Assembly: GCA_023228825.1 (NCBI GenBank)
Contig: JALOAL010000005.1
Coordinates: 119,489 to 183,488 of the forward strand
Direction: 5' to 3'
Length of the DNA stretch: 64,000 nt
From: Dehalococcoidia bacterium
GTDB taxonomy: Bacteria; Chloroflexota; Dehalococcoidia; UBA2979
A program made the translations under genes and the position numbers. Shown in pieces: positions 16,786 through 25,683 of this stretch. Position 1 is the first letter of the stretch; the number at the start of each line of letters is the position of its first letter. Under the pieces are notes generated by a model. The model did not search any database. It was not told the DNA's origin and saw only the letters and a program-made list of their open reading frames with translations.

Positions 16786-16817
16786 TCACTCCCCCGCCCG
16801 TTGACCTCGCGTCATCA

Positions 16818-16862
16818 GGCCGTCAAGGCGTCAAGGCGTCAGGGCGTCAAGGCGTCAGGGCG
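16818..16862. repeat. 8-bp tandem repeat (GGCGTCAA/G)
   Basis: About five and a half copies of GGCGTCAA or GGCGTCAG. The array overlaps the last codons of the solute-binding protein gene and supplies its TGA stop (16855-16857). Confidence 0.9.
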
Positions 16863-17907
16863 AGGTGATCGCGCCGTCCTGGTACAGCCCGTCCAGCACG
16901 GCCCAGTCCACCACCGCGGTCACGTCCACCTCCGTGGAGATCACCTCGTGCGCCAGGAGCAGGTCGCGGAGCGCGGTCCACTGCTCAACGCTGGAACGGC
17001 CGATGCCGTCCGCCCGCGCCGCGTTCGCCAGGTCCGTGTCCAGCAGGTAGCGCTGGTGGTCCGCGTCCGCGCCCTCGGCGTGCCGCAGGGTGATCTCCAC
17101 CGCCTGGTCGGGGTGCGAGGCGATCCAGGCCGTGGCGCGCATGGTGGCGCGGAGGAAGCGCTCCACCACGTCCGCGCGGGTGGCCAGAGCATCCTCGTGG
17201 GCCAGGTAGGCCAGGCCCAGCGTGGGCACGCCGTAGTCGTGGGGGTCAATGACGTTGATCTCCACACCGGCCTTGCGGATGGTGTCCGGCTCGTTGTTCA
17301 GGAACACCGGGTAGACGTCCACCCCGCGCTCCGTGAACACGCGCGGGTCGAAGCCCACGGAGACCAGTTCCACGTCGCCCGGGGTCAGGCCAACCTCGTC
17401 CAACATCGCCACCAGTTCCGCCGGCACCACGCCGGCCTTGTAGCCCACGGAGCGGCCGGCGAAGTCCTCCGGGCCCTGGATACCGGAGTCCACGCGGGCC
17501 ACGTAGCCCTGGTCCCCCCGCTGCCCGAAGAGCGCGATGGCACGCAGGGGCACGTCCTCCTCGGCCGCGCGGAGCACCTGGGCGGCCGTCCCGGTGGTGA
17601 AGTCCACCGCGCCGTCCACCGTCAATTTCAGGTGCTCGTCCTGCCCGGAGGAGTGCTGGATGTCCACCTCCAGCCCCTCGTCCGCGAAGAACCCCTCCGC
17701 CTCCGCCACGTAGACAGCGACGAAGGGCAGGTTGGCCTGGGGGCGGAAGCCGGCCATGAACGTGACGCGCTCGGTGCCACTGGGCGCCTCGGACCCTCCG
17801 CAGCCCGCCACCAGCGCGGCGGCGGCAAGCACGAAGGTGGCGAGGACAGCGAGCGGCAGCGCCCGGGCGAGGCCCGTCTTGCGGCGGACGTTGAGACGTA
17901 GAGACAT
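16855..17907 (-). CDS. ABC transporter solute-binding lipoprotein (NMT1/THI5-like)
   Basis: A 350-aa extracellular binding protein, with signal peptide and lipobox ALVAGC (C36). The mature part starts VTFMAGFRPQANLPFVAVYVAEAEGFF and contains GLEVDIQHSSG and FTTGTAAQVLRA, the pattern of the NMT1/THI5/SsuA family that binds pyrimidine (thiamine precursor), sulfonate or nitrate ligands. GYKAGVVPAELVAML is the hinge region. The permease and ATPase genes follow upstream on the same strand in the order ATPase-permease-SBP. The ligand cannot be fixed from sequence; no TPP riboswitch is visible in front of the operon, so thiamine-precursor uptake is only a possibility. Confidence 0.88.
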   Translation of the reverse strand: MSLRLNVRRKTGLARALPLAVLATFVLAAAALVAGCGGSEAPSGTERVTFMAGFRPQANLPFVAVYVAEAEGFFADEGLEVDIQHSSGQDEHLKLTVDGAVDFTTGTAAQVLRAAEEDVPLRAIALFGQRGDQGYVARVDSGIQGPEDFAGRSVGYKAGVVPAELVAMLDEVGLTPGDVELVSVGFDPRVFTERGVDVYPVFLNNEPDTIRKAGVEINVIDPHDYGVPTLGLAYLAHEDALATRADVVERFLRATMRATAWIASHPDQAVEITLRHAEGADADHQRYLLDTDLANAARADGIGRSSVEQWTALRDLLLAHEVISTEVDVTAVVDWAVLDGLYQDGAITSP

Positions 17908-18014
17908 ACGGATGCACTCCGGCGGTCCGGTGCGTGCATCCGCACTTCGTGCGGGCGCTACACGCGATCAAGGATGGATCTGGACGGGGATATCCGCGCC
18001 ATGGCGCGCGGGCA

Positions 18015-18887
18015 CTACCCAGCCGTCGATGCAGCGTGCCAGTCCAGCACGCGCGACTCAACATACGAGACCAGCGCCGTCACGCCAATCCCCGCCGCCG
18101 CCAGCACGAAGATCGCGCCGAACAGCGTGGGCGTGTCAAACGCACCGTTCGCCTGCAGGATCAGTTGCCCCATGCCCGCGCTCCCGGACAGGAACTCCGC
18201 CACCACCGCACCAATCAGCGAGAGCGGCACGCTGATGCGCAGCGCCGCGAACACGTACGGCAACGACGAGGGCAGCCGCAGCCGCCAGAAGATCTGCGCC
18301 CGCGATGCGTCCAGCACGCGCATCACATCAAGGGCCCTCGGATCGATCGCGCGCAGCCCCACCACGGCGTTCACGAGCATGGGAAAGAACGTGATCAGCG
18401 CCGCCACCGCAATGCGCGGCCACACCCCGAAGCCAAACCAGATCAACAGCAGCGGGTACACCGCGACGATGGGCGTGACCTTCACCAGCAGCGCCGGCGG
18501 ATAGAGCGCCCGCTCCAGCACCCGCGAGTGAGCCATCACCACCGCCAGGGCAAACGCGATCACGCTTGCCACCACCAGACCGCCCACCGCCGACACCAGC
18601 GTCTCGCCCAACGCCTCGAGGTAGCGCGTCGGGTCGTCGCGCAGCGCCTCGAAGACCGCGGAGGGCGGCGGCAGGATGTACGCGCGCACCTCGCGCAGTC
18701 GCACCCAGGCCTCCCACGCCGCCAGCAGCACCACCGCCACCACCAGCGGCGGCACGACGACCATCGCCACCTCGCTCCAGCCTCGCCCACGCCCGCCCCG
18801 CGCTCCTCCTCGCCCCCCCGCCGCCCCGAGGAGGTCCTCGCGGATGACGATCGCGTCCTGGGGTGGCGGCGTCATCTCCGGGTTCAC
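18015..18887 (-). CDS. ABC transporter permease (SsuC/TauC/ThiX family)
   Basis: Inner-membrane subunit of the importer. From the GTG at 18887, which overlaps the ATPase stop as GTGA, it is 290 aa; an ATG at 18875 is the alternative. A Gly/Arg-rich cytoplasmic tail (about 20-40) precedes about six membrane segments. The EAA loop that docks the ATPase is recognisable in RVLDASRAQIFWRLRLPSSLP, followed by YVFAALRISVPLSLIGAVV. The 107-bp gap to the SBP gene contains a 14-bp palindrome CGCGCCATGGCGCG at 17995-18008. Confidence 0.9.
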   Translation of the reverse strand: MNPEMTPPPQDAIVIREDLLGAAGGRGGARGGRGRGWSEVAMVVVPPLVVAVVLLAAWEAWVRLREVRAYILPPPSAVFEALRDDPTRYLEALGETLVSAVGGLVVASVIAFALAVVMAHSRVLERALYPPALLVKVTPIVAVYPLLLIWFGFGVWPRIAVAALITFFPMLVNAVVGLRAIDPRALDVMRVLDASRAQIFWRLRLPSSLPYVFAALRISVPLSLIGAVVAEFLSGSAGMGQLILQANGAFDTPTLFGAIFVLAAAGIGVTALVSYVESRVLDWHAASTAG

Positions 18888-19726
18888 AGGGCGTCCCCCG
18901 GCGTGGATGCAGCCCGGGCGCTCCCGTGGGCGGCGTGGAGGGACGCGCGCACCCGCGCCACCAGCGCCAGGAACTCCGGCGTGTCCTCGCTCGCCTCGGA
19001 ACGCGGGCGCGCCAGCGGGACGGGGATGTCCGCCACGATGCGTCCGGGCCGAGGGCTCATGACCACCACACGGTCGGAGAGCAGCACCGCCTCCCGCACC
19101 GCGTGCGTGACGAAGAGCACCGTGATGCGCTCCGCCTCCCACAGGCGCAGCAACTCCACGCGCATCGCCTCGCGCGACAGTTCGTCCAGCGCGCCGAAGG
19201 GCTCGTCCATCAGCAGCAGCCGCGGCCCGTGCACCAGCGCCCGCGCGAGCGCCGCCCGCTGGCGCATCCCGCCGGAGAGTTCGCCCGGCCGGTAGCGCTC
19301 GAACCCCCCGAGCCCCACCCGTCCCAGGAGCGCCGGCACGTCCGCCTGTCGCCCGGTCAACTCCAGGCCCAGGCGCACGTTGTCGTGGACGCTGCGCCAC
19401 GGCAACAGGCCAGGATCCTGCGCCACCAGGCCATAGGCGTGCGCACGCTGCGCCTGCCTCGGCGTGCCGCCCAGCACCTCGACACCTCCGGTGGAGGGCG
19501 CCAGCAGCCCCGCCACGGCGCGCAGGAGCGTGGTCTTGCCGCAGCCGGACGGCCCCACGAGCGAGACGAACTCGCCCGGCGCGATCGCCAGGTCGACCGC
19601 GGACAGCACAGCCAGGCCGCCGCCGGGAGCATCGAAGGCATGCGAGAGCCCTCGCACCTCCACAGCCGGCGCGCCGGCGGGACTGCTGACGGCGTTGCTC
19701 TCGATCACCCGCTCCTGCCTCGACAC
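18884..19726 (-). CDS. ABC transporter ATP-binding protein (SsuB/TauB/ThiZ family)
   Basis: A 280-aa nucleotide-binding subunit. Walker A is GPSGCGKTTLL, the signature is LSGGMRQRAALARAL, Walker B is RLLLMDEPFGALD, and the switch histidine lies in VLFVTHAVREAV. These match the nitrate/sulfonate/taurine/pyrimidine import subgroup. It is first in the three-gene operon and is divergent from npdG across a 126-bp gap. Confidence 0.93.
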   Translation of the reverse strand: MSRQERVIESNAVSSPAGAPAVEVRGLSHAFDAPGGGLAVLSAVDLAIAPGEFVSLVGPSGCGKTTLLRAVAGLLAPSTGGVEVLGGTPRQAQRAHAYGLVAQDPGLLPWRSVHDNVRLGLELTGRQADVPALLGRVGLGGFERYRPGELSGGMRQRAALARALVHGPRLLLMDEPFGALDELSREAMRVELLRLWEAERITVLFVTHAVREAVLLSDRVVVMSPRPGRIVADIPVPLARPRSEASEDTPEFLALVARVRASLHAAHGSARAASTPGDAL

Positions 19727-19852
19727 CGTCTCCCCGTGCTCAGGCTTCCGGGTGGCGCGGTTCGTGCGAGGATAGCGGTCGCCCCCGTCTCGACGGAGGA
19801 TCTCGGCAGAAGTGGGGCCGCCTCACGACGGCACGACAACGGGAAGAGACAC

Positions 19853-20545
19853 ATGACGCACACCATCGCCCTGGTCGGCGGGACGGGCCCGGAGGGCCGC
19901 GGCCTGGCGACACGCTTCGCCCTGGCAGGGCACCACGTCCGCATCGGATCGCGAGAAGCCGCGCGAGGCGCAGAGGTCGCAGCGGAACTCGCCGCCTCCC
20001 TCGCCGGCCGAACCGGCCTCGGTGAGATCACGGGCAGCGACAACCAGGTCGCCGTGTCCCAGGCGGACCTGGTGGTGGTGGTCGTCCCCTACGGCGCACA
20101 CCGCCCCACGCTGGAGGGCCTGCGCGAGGCGCTCGCCGGCAAGATCGTGGTGGACGCCGTGGTGCCCGTCGTCTTCGACCGCGGCCCCCGCCCCGTGGAC
20201 GTCGAGGCCGGCTCCGCCACGGAGGAGGCGGCGCAACTGCTGCCGGACTCCACCGTCATCGGCGCCTTCCACAACCTGGCCGCGGAGGTGCTGCTGGACC
20301 CGGGTCTCTCCGTGGACGCGGACGTCCTGGTGACCGGCGCCAACGGTGACGCGAAGCAGGCCGTCATGGCGCTCGCGGGCCAGATCGAGGGCTGCCGCGC
20401 GGTGGACGCCGGCCCGCTGCGCTTCTCCCGCTTCGTGGAGGGGATCACGACCCTCATCATCGGCATCAACGGCCGCTACAAGGTGCACGCCGGCGTGAAG
20501 ATCACCGGCCTGGACACCACCCAGAACGCCCAGAACACCCAGTAG
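19853..20545 (+). CDS. npdG: NADPH-dependent F420 reductase
   Basis: Transfers hydride between NADPH and coenzyme F420. The 230-aa protein starts with the Rossmann motif IALVGGTGPEGRGLATRFA and the NADP-selecting GSREAARG (Ser-Arg after strand 2). Later family segments are VVVVVPYGAHRPTL, VIGAFHNLAAEVL and the C-terminal GRYKVHAGVKITGL. The ATG at 19853 directly begins the Rossmann strand. Followed 62 bp later by cofE, so electron supply and cofactor maturation are grouped. A run of Cs with CCCAGAACGCC-type repeats lies between them. Confidence 0.92.
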   Translation: MTHTIALVGGTGPEGRGLATRFALAGHHVRIGSREAARGAEVAAELAASLAGRTGLGEITGSDNQVAVSQADLVVVVVPYGAHRPTLEGLREALAGKIVVDAVVPVVFDRGPRPVDVEAGSATEEAAQLLPDSTVIGAFHNLAAEVLLDPGLSVDADVLVTGANGDAKQAVMALAGQIEGCRAVDAGPLRFSRFVEGITTLIIGINGRYKVHAGVKITGLDTTQNAQNTQ

Positions 20546-20607
20546 GCCCAATAGCAAAGACCCAGTAGCAACAGACCACGTCACGGGACTGAGAGACAGG
20601 ACGAACG

Positions 20608-21393
20608 ATGGCGGACTCAGGCGACTCCCCGGCCACGCAGGTGCCGGAGGTGCGGGTGATCGGCATCCGCGGCATCCCCATGGTGCAGCCCGGCGACGAC
20701 CTGGCGGAGGCCATCCTCACTGCCGCAAAGGCTCAGGGCACCCCGCTCGCCGAGGGCGACGTGGTCGCCGTCACGCAGCGCGTGGTGTCGAAGGTGGAAG
20801 CGCGCGTGGTGCCGCTCGACACCTTCCAGCCGAGCCCGTTCGCGCTGGCATATGCGGAGCGCACAGAGAAGGACCCACGCCTGGTAGAGGCGGTGCTGCG
20901 CGAGTCCAAGCGCATCATCCGGCAGGTGGGCGGCGTCCTCATCACAGAGACGCACCACGGCTTCAAGTGCGCCAACGCCGGCGTGGACGGCTCCAACGTG
21001 GGCGGCATGGACCTGGTCTCCCTGCTCCCCGTGGACCCGGACGCCTCCTGCCGCACCATCCGCGACGGCATCCGCCAGCGCGCGGGCATCGAGGTTGCCG
21101 TGGTCATGACGGACACCTTCGGGCGGCCGTGGCGGCACGGCCAGACCAACGTGGCGATCGGCGTGGCGGGGATGCAACCCTTCCGCGACTACGTGGGCCA
21201 GACGGACACGGACGGCCGTGAACTGCGCGTCACCACCATCTGCACCGCAGACGAGATCGCCGGCGCCGCAGAGATGGTGATGGGCAAACTCGACCGCATC
21301 CCCGCCGCCATCGTCCGCGGCTTCGCCTACGACCGAGGCGAGGGCAAGGCCACCGAGATCGTCCGGGAGATGGCGCTCGACCTCTTCCCCTAG
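20608..21393 (+). CDS. cofE: Coenzyme F420-0:L-glutamate ligase
   Basis: Adds glutamates to F420-0. At 261 aa it corresponds to stand-alone CofE (the N-terminal domain of FbiB), without the nitroreductase-like C-terminal domain. Conserved segments: GIPMVQPGDDLAEAI, DVVAVTQRVVSKVEAR, ITETHHGFKCANAGVDGSNV (GTP/metal site), VVMTDTFGRPWRHGQTNVAIG and the C-terminal GKLDRIPAAIVRG. The stop codon abuts a strong terminator. Confidence 0.94.
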   Translation: MADSGDSPATQVPEVRVIGIRGIPMVQPGDDLAEAILTAAKAQGTPLAEGDVVAVTQRVVSKVEARVVPLDTFQPSPFALAYAERTEKDPRLVEAVLRESKRIIRQVGGVLITETHHGFKCANAGVDGSNVGGMDLVSLLPVDPDASCRTIRDGIRQRAGIEVAVVMTDTFGRPWRHGQTNVAIGVAGMQPFRDYVGQTDTDGRELRVTTICTADEIAGAAEMVMGKLDRIPAAIVRGFAYDRGEGKATEIVREMALDLFP

Positions 21394-21424
21394 CGTGTCC
21401 TGAGGGCATCCCCTCAGGACACGC
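21393..21424 (+). terminator. Intrinsic terminator after cofE
   Basis: A perfect 14-bp stem (21393-21406 with 21411-21424), CATC loop, beginning at the last base of the cofE stop codon. No U-tract, as usual for this GC content. Confidence 0.75.
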
Positions 21425-21481
21425 GGCCCCCCCGGACACACGACGGGCAACCCCGGGCGCATCGCGGACGTTCTGGACGCC

Positions 21482-22744
21482 ATGGCCGACAGTCCTGCAC
21501 CGCCAGCCACGCCCCGGGGGGCCGAGCATCCACAGATGGAGCGCAACCTGCGCATCCTGCCGTGGTGGTGGGTGGTGCGCTGGGCCTGGCTGGGCGAGGG
21601 CGTCTGGGTCATCTACCTGCTGGAGGAGCGCGGCCTGACCATCGGCCAGGTGCTCCTCTTCGAAGCGCTCTACTCCGCGGTGATCATCGTCACGGAACTG
21701 CCGTCCGGCATGGTCTCCGACCGCTTCGGGCGTCGCATCAGCCTCGTGCTGGGCTCCATGGCGGCGGTGGCCGGCATGCTCGCCTTCGGGGCGGGCGCCT
21801 CGCTGCTCGTGCTGCTCGCCGCCTACGCGTTCCTCGCCCTCGCCGAGTCCAGCCACTCCGGCGCGGACACCTCCATGCTGTACGACTCGCTGAAGGCGAC
21901 CGGCCGCGACCAGCGCTTCACCGCCTGGCACGGCCGCCTGAACGCCGTCATCGCCCTCTCCATCGGCGGGTTCACCGTGGTGGGCTCCCTGATGACGAAC
22001 TGGGTTCCGCTCTGGGTGCCGATCGTCCTCAGCGGCGCCCTCTCCGCGCCCGCCATCGTGCTCGCGTGGGTGCTGCACGAGCCGCCTCGGCAGGACGAGC
22101 GCCACCCGTACCTCCAGACCGGCGTGCGCGCCGTGCAAGTGCTGCTGCGCTCCCGCGCCATGCTGACCGTGACCGGCCTCATGACCGTCACCACGCTCGC
22201 CATCGCCCTCATGGGCGTGTTGCAGCAGCGCTACCTGCTGGACGCGGGCGTGCCGGTGTGGGGCATCGGCCTCTTCGTCGCGGGGCAGATGGGGCTGGCG
22301 GCAGTGGGGTCGTGGATGGCGGAGCCGGTGGGCCGCTGGCTGCCGCTACGACACATCTTCTGGGCCATGCCGGCCCTCAGCGCCGTCTCGCTCGTGGCGG
22401 CGGTCAGCGGCAACGTCTGGCTCTACCCGCTCTTCATCTTCCCCTCGTTCGGCTGGAACGTCATGTTCCCACACGTGACGGACTACCTGGCGCGACGCGT
22501 GACGGACTCCCTGCGCTCCACGCTGATGTCCGCCTCCAACATGATCAGCGCGGTCTGCAACATCGGGTTCGTGAGCGCCACCGGCCTTGCCATCGACCGC
22601 ACGGGGATGACCGGCACGCTGATCGTGGTGGCCGCCGGCCTCCTCGCCGCCGTCGCGTTCCTGTACCTCGCGTGGCTGCGCGCCGGCGACCTCGGCCGCC
22701 CCGTGATCGACGCCTCGCCGCCCGCCGACGTACCATGGCCCTGA
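21482..22744 (+). CDS. MFS transporter
   Basis: A 420-aa major facilitator with about 12 hydrophobic segments. The motif between helices 2 and 3 reads GMVSDRFGRRISLVLGS, the classic MFS loop. The third helix area AYAFLALAESSHSGADTSMLYDSLK is typical of a bacterial MFS group of unknown substrate. The N-terminus has a short Pro-rich leader; an internal ATG at about residue 19 is another possible start. It is separated from cofE by a terminator and followed 24 bp later by a small membrane protein gene. Confidence 0.9.
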   Translation: MADSPAPPATPRGAEHPQMERNLRILPWWWVVRWAWLGEGVWVIYLLEERGLTIGQVLLFEALYSAVIIVTELPSGMVSDRFGRRISLVLGSMAAVAGMLAFGAGASLLVLLAAYAFLALAESSHSGADTSMLYDSLKATGRDQRFTAWHGRLNAVIALSIGGFTVVGSLMTNWVPLWVPIVLSGALSAPAIVLAWVLHEPPRQDERHPYLQTGVRAVQVLLRSRAMLTVTGLMTVTTLAIALMGVLQQRYLLDAGVPVWGIGLFVAGQMGLAAVGSWMAEPVGRWLPLRHIFWAMPALSAVSLVAAVSGNVWLYPLFIFPSFGWNVMFPHVTDYLARRVTDSLRSTLMSASNMISAVCNIGFVSATGLAIDRTGMTGTLIVVAAGLLAAVAFLYLAWLRAGDLGRPVIDASPPADVPWP

Positions 22745-22768
22745 GGGAACACGCCCCGAGGGAGCACG

Positions 22769-23125
22769 ATGACCGCCGATTCCGACCCCCTGCCGCGTCC
22801 CGAGGACGCCCCCGGTGCGCCTCCTGGGGGAGGCGTGGCCAGAGACGGTAATCGTGACGGAGACACTGACGGCTCGGAAGGCGGCGCGCACGACAACCGC
22901 CCCGTGACCGCCACGGACCTCCTCCGCCAGGCGCTCGTCGACGACGAAGACCCGCGCTTTCCGCGCTGGCTCCCCATCCCCGGCATCGCCCTCGGCGTCG
23001 GCTGGGCCGCCTACCAGGCCACCACGGGCGAGGCGAGCCTGCTGCCCACGCTGGGCATCAGCCTGGCCATTGGCCTCGGCACCACCGTGGCCGCGTGGTT
23101 CGGCTGGCAACTCGAGATCGACTAA
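22769..23125 (+). CDS. Small membrane protein, unknown function
   Basis: A 118-aa protein: about 50 polar, Asp/Gly-rich residues, then VTATDLLRQALVDDEDPRFPRW and two membrane segments (about 68-86, IPGIALGVGWAAYQATTG, and 93-113, LGISLAIGLGTTVAAWFGW). No family is recognised. The gene order and the downstream MFS/holA context say little. GGGAGCACG before the ATG supports the start. Confidence 0.6.
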   Translation: MTADSDPLPRPEDAPGAPPGGGVARDGNRDGDTDGSEGGAHDNRPVTATDLLRQALVDDEDPRFPRWLPIPGIALGVGWAAYQATTGEASLLPTLGISLAIGLGTTVAAWFGWQLEID

Positions 23126-23235
23126 CCTCCGCGCCAGCGGACGGTCGAGGCGCCCCCGATCGGCATTCCGGGGACACAGCCCCCTCGACAACACCCCCGG
23201 CGCAACACAGACTTCTGGGCAATACGGGAGACCGC

Positions 23236-24288
23236 GTGCTGCACATCCTCCACGGCACCGATGAGTTCCGCGCCTCCGAGGCGCTACGCGCCCTGCGCGA
23301 CAGCCTGGACACGGACGGCACGCTTGCCACCAACACCACCACGCTCGCCGGCCGCAGCCTGAGCCCGCAGGAGATGATCCAGCACGCCGCAGCGCCCCCG
23401 TTCCTGGCGCCCGTGCGCCTCGTGGTGGTGGAGGGCCTGCTCACCGCACTGGGCAGCCGCAAGGGAGTGGTGGACACCTGGCAGCCGTTCCTGGACTTCC
23501 TGCCCATGATGCCGGACACGAACCACGTGGTCCTGCTGGAACCCCCGCCGAAGAAGAGCGACTTCGGCCGAGGCAACGCAGTGAGGGGCCCGCTGTTCAA
23601 CGCGCTGAAGCAGCACCCCAACGTCACCGTCACCGAGTTCGCCGAACTCAAGCCCTACGCGAGCCGAGGCAACCCGAGCGAGGTCGCCCAGTGGCTGCAG
23701 GACCGCGCCGTGCGGCAGCGCATCTCGATCGAGCCCCGCGCCATCCAGGACCTGGCCGAACTCATGGGCGCCGACCTGCGCGCCCTGTCCACGGAACTCC
23801 AGAAACTCTGGGTGTACACGGACGGCCGCGCCATCACCTCCCAGGACGTCCACCTCCTCAGCCCGGTGGTCCGCGAAGAGCGCATCTTTGACCTCGTGGA
23901 CGCCGTGGTGGAGGGCCACGCCGCCCGGGGCCTCACCATCCTGCGGGCCATGATCACCCGTGAGACCAAAGCGCCCGCCTTCATCCAGGTCATGATCGCG
24001 CGGCAACTCCGGCAGTTGGTGCGTGCAACCGAACTGGTGGAGGCCAACGCCTCCCAGGACGAGATCGCCAACGCAACCGGCGTCCGCGGCTACCCGCTCA
24101 CAAAACTCGTGCGCCAGGCGCGCGCGACCACCCGCCAGTCGGCGGAGGCCGGCCTCCGCGCCGCCGAAGCAGCCGACCACTCCGTCAAGACCGGCCGCCT
24201 GCAGAGCAAAGACCCGGACGTCCTCGCCCTCGAACTGCTCGTCGTCCAACTCGCCGCCCTCGCCCCCCGCGGCCGCGCCCGACGCTAG
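23236..24288 (+). CDS. holA: DNA polymerase III, delta subunit
   Basis: Clamp-loader subunit that opens the sliding clamp. From a GTG at 23236 (GGGAG 6 nt upstream) it is 350 aa, the normal size. It begins LHILHGTDEFRASEALRAL, the delta-family start, and continues with VRLVVVEGLLTAL, ELMGADLRALSTELQKLWVY and DLVDAVVEGHAARGLTIL, ending with the helical domain that includes VLALELLVVQLA. The usual neighbour rpsT is absent. A longer upstream frame lacks similarity. Confidence 0.9.
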   Translation: MLHILHGTDEFRASEALRALRDSLDTDGTLATNTTTLAGRSLSPQEMIQHAAAPPFLAPVRLVVVEGLLTALGSRKGVVDTWQPFLDFLPMMPDTNHVVLLEPPPKKSDFGRGNAVRGPLFNALKQHPNVTVTEFAELKPYASRGNPSEVAQWLQDRAVRQRISIEPRAIQDLAELMGADLRALSTELQKLWVYTDGRAITSQDVHLLSPVVREERIFDLVDAVVEGHAARGLTILRAMITRETKAPAFIQVMIARQLRQLVRATELVEANASQDEIANATGVRGYPLTKLVRQARATTRQSAEAGLRAAEAADHSVKTGRLQSKDPDVLALELLVVQLAALAPRGRARR

Positions 24289-24453
24289 CCGCGCGCCCCT
24301 CCCCCCCGAGCCGCGCCGAGCCGTACCGGGCGTCCGATGGCCGACGAAGCACCCCCGGCGACCGGACCGAGGTGCGTCCGGCGTCCACGGCGTCCACGCC
24401 GTGGCGGCACCACCCCCGTCCCCACGAGCAGGGGAAGGGGAACGGTGAGCGGA

Positions 24454-25479
24454 TCAGTCGCGGAGGGGAACGGCCATCGGGTTGAAGCAGGCCACGCGGT
24501 GGCCGGGGACGGAGTCCTTGACCGGCGCCAGCCCCGGCGCCGGCTCCTGGCGACAGCGGCCCACCGCCTTGTTGCAGCGAGGCAGGAACGGGCACTCCGG
24601 CGGCAGCGTGGCCAGGTCAGGCGGGTGGCCTCGCATGGGCGTGAGGCGGCCGCCGGTGAGCGTGGGCAGGCTGCCCAGCAGGCCGAACGTGTACGGGTGC
24701 TTGGGCGCGCGGAAGGTCGTGCGGACGTCCGCCTCCTCCACCAGCGCGCCCGCGTACATCACGCTCACGCGATCCGCCAGGCGCGCCACCACGCCAAAGT
24801 CGTGGGTGATCAGCAGGATCGCCGCGCCGCCGTCGCGCAGCCGCTCCAACTGCATCAGCGTGTCCTGCCTCACCGCAGGGTCCAGGTTCGCCGTCGGTTC
24901 GTCCGCGATGATCACGGACGGCTCCAGGGACGTCGCCATCGCGATCATCACCCGCTGCGCCATGCCGCCTGACAACTGGAACGGATAGGAGTCCACCACG
25001 CGGTCCACGTCCGGCAGCACCCTGGCCAGCGCCGTCCGCGCCGCCTGCATCGCCTCGCCGTGGCCCATGCCCAGGTGGATGCGGAACGGCTCCGCCATCT
25101 GTTCGCCCACGCGCATGGTGGGCGTCAACGCGGAGAGCGCGTCCTGGAAGATCACGGACACCTCGCGGCCGCGCACACGCCGCAGTTCCTCCGTGTCCAT
25201 CGAGGCGATCGTGGTGCCTCGGAAGAACACGTCGCCATGGGAGGTCGCGGAGCCGGGAAGCAGCCCCAGGATCGAGTGCCCCACGGTGGACTTCCCGGAG
25301 GCCGACTCGCCCACCAGCGCCACGATCTCGCCAGCGTGCAGCGAGAGAGAGACGCCTCGGACGGCCGGGATCGGCTCCTCGTCGGTCTGGTAGGTGACGT
25401 GCAGGTCGCGCACTTCCAGCACCGGAGTGGCCGGCGACAACGGAACCTCAAGGGCAGGCGGCAGGGCTGGGGGCGACAT
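24454..25479 (-). CDS. Oligopeptide/dipeptide-type ABC transporter ATPase (orphan)
   Basis: A 341-aa ATPase of the DppD/OppD class. Walker A is GESASGKSTVGHSIL, the signature is LSGGMAQRVMIAMA, and Walker B is PSVIIADEPTANLD, with the switch histidine in LLITHDFGVVARLAD. The C-terminal oligopeptide domain has HPYTFGLLGSLPTL and the cysteine cluster CPFLPRCNKAVGRCRQ. No permease, DppF-like partner or binding protein is next to it, so the rest of the transporter must lie elsewhere or it has been displaced. The ATG at 25479 is chosen because the upstream frame is low-complexity. Confidence 0.9.
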   Translation of the reverse strand: MSPPALPPALEVPLSPATPVLEVRDLHVTYQTDEEPIPAVRGVSLSLHAGEIVALVGESASGKSTVGHSILGLLPGSATSHGDVFFRGTTIASMDTEELRRVRGREVSVIFQDALSALTPTMRVGEQMAEPFRIHLGMGHGEAMQAARTALARVLPDVDRVVDSYPFQLSGGMAQRVMIAMATSLEPSVIIADEPTANLDPAVRQDTLMQLERLRDGGAAILLITHDFGVVARLADRVSVMYAGALVEEADVRTTFRAPKHPYTFGLLGSLPTLTGGRLTPMRGHPPDLATLPPECPFLPRCNKAVGRCRQEPAPGLAPVKDSVPGHRVACFNPMAVPLRD

Positions 25480-25599
25480 GCGTTGAGGGTACCCTCCCCG
25501 CCCCCTGGTGGCGCGTCGCCGGGGCGCGGAGGCGGCGCGAACCGGCCAAATCGCGCCCACCCCGCAGGCCCGGGCGTCACCTCATCGCGGCGTCACGCA

Positions 25600-25643
25600 C
25601 GACACCCCGTCCGTCCGAGGCGCCTCGGACGGACGGGGTGTCG
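25600..25643. terminator. Bidirectional-capable hairpin after lexA
   Basis: A perfect 22-bp palindrome (arms 25600-25621 and 25622-25643), 41 bp past the lexA stop. It separates lexA from the ABC ATPase gene on the same strand. Confidence 0.75.
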
Positions 25644-25683
25644 CAGGTCTACCGGCCTGCCGCAGGCCGGGGCGGTCTGGCGG

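Noticed and set aside
16818..16862. CRISPR-like array
   Set aside because: Units are only 8 bp, there are no spacers, and no cas genes are near; it is a simple tandem repeat.
17995..18008. 14-bp palindrome CGCGCCATGGCGCG between the ABC permease and binding-protein genes as an operator or terminator
   Set aside because: A palindrome with no loop in a GC-rich gap, made of common dinucleotides; no supporting repeat or context, so no separate claim is made.
19727..19852. Possible TPP riboswitch before the ABC importer operon
   Set aside because: None of the conserved thi-box blocks (CTGAGA, ACCCTTTGAACCTGATC-like) is found on either strand.
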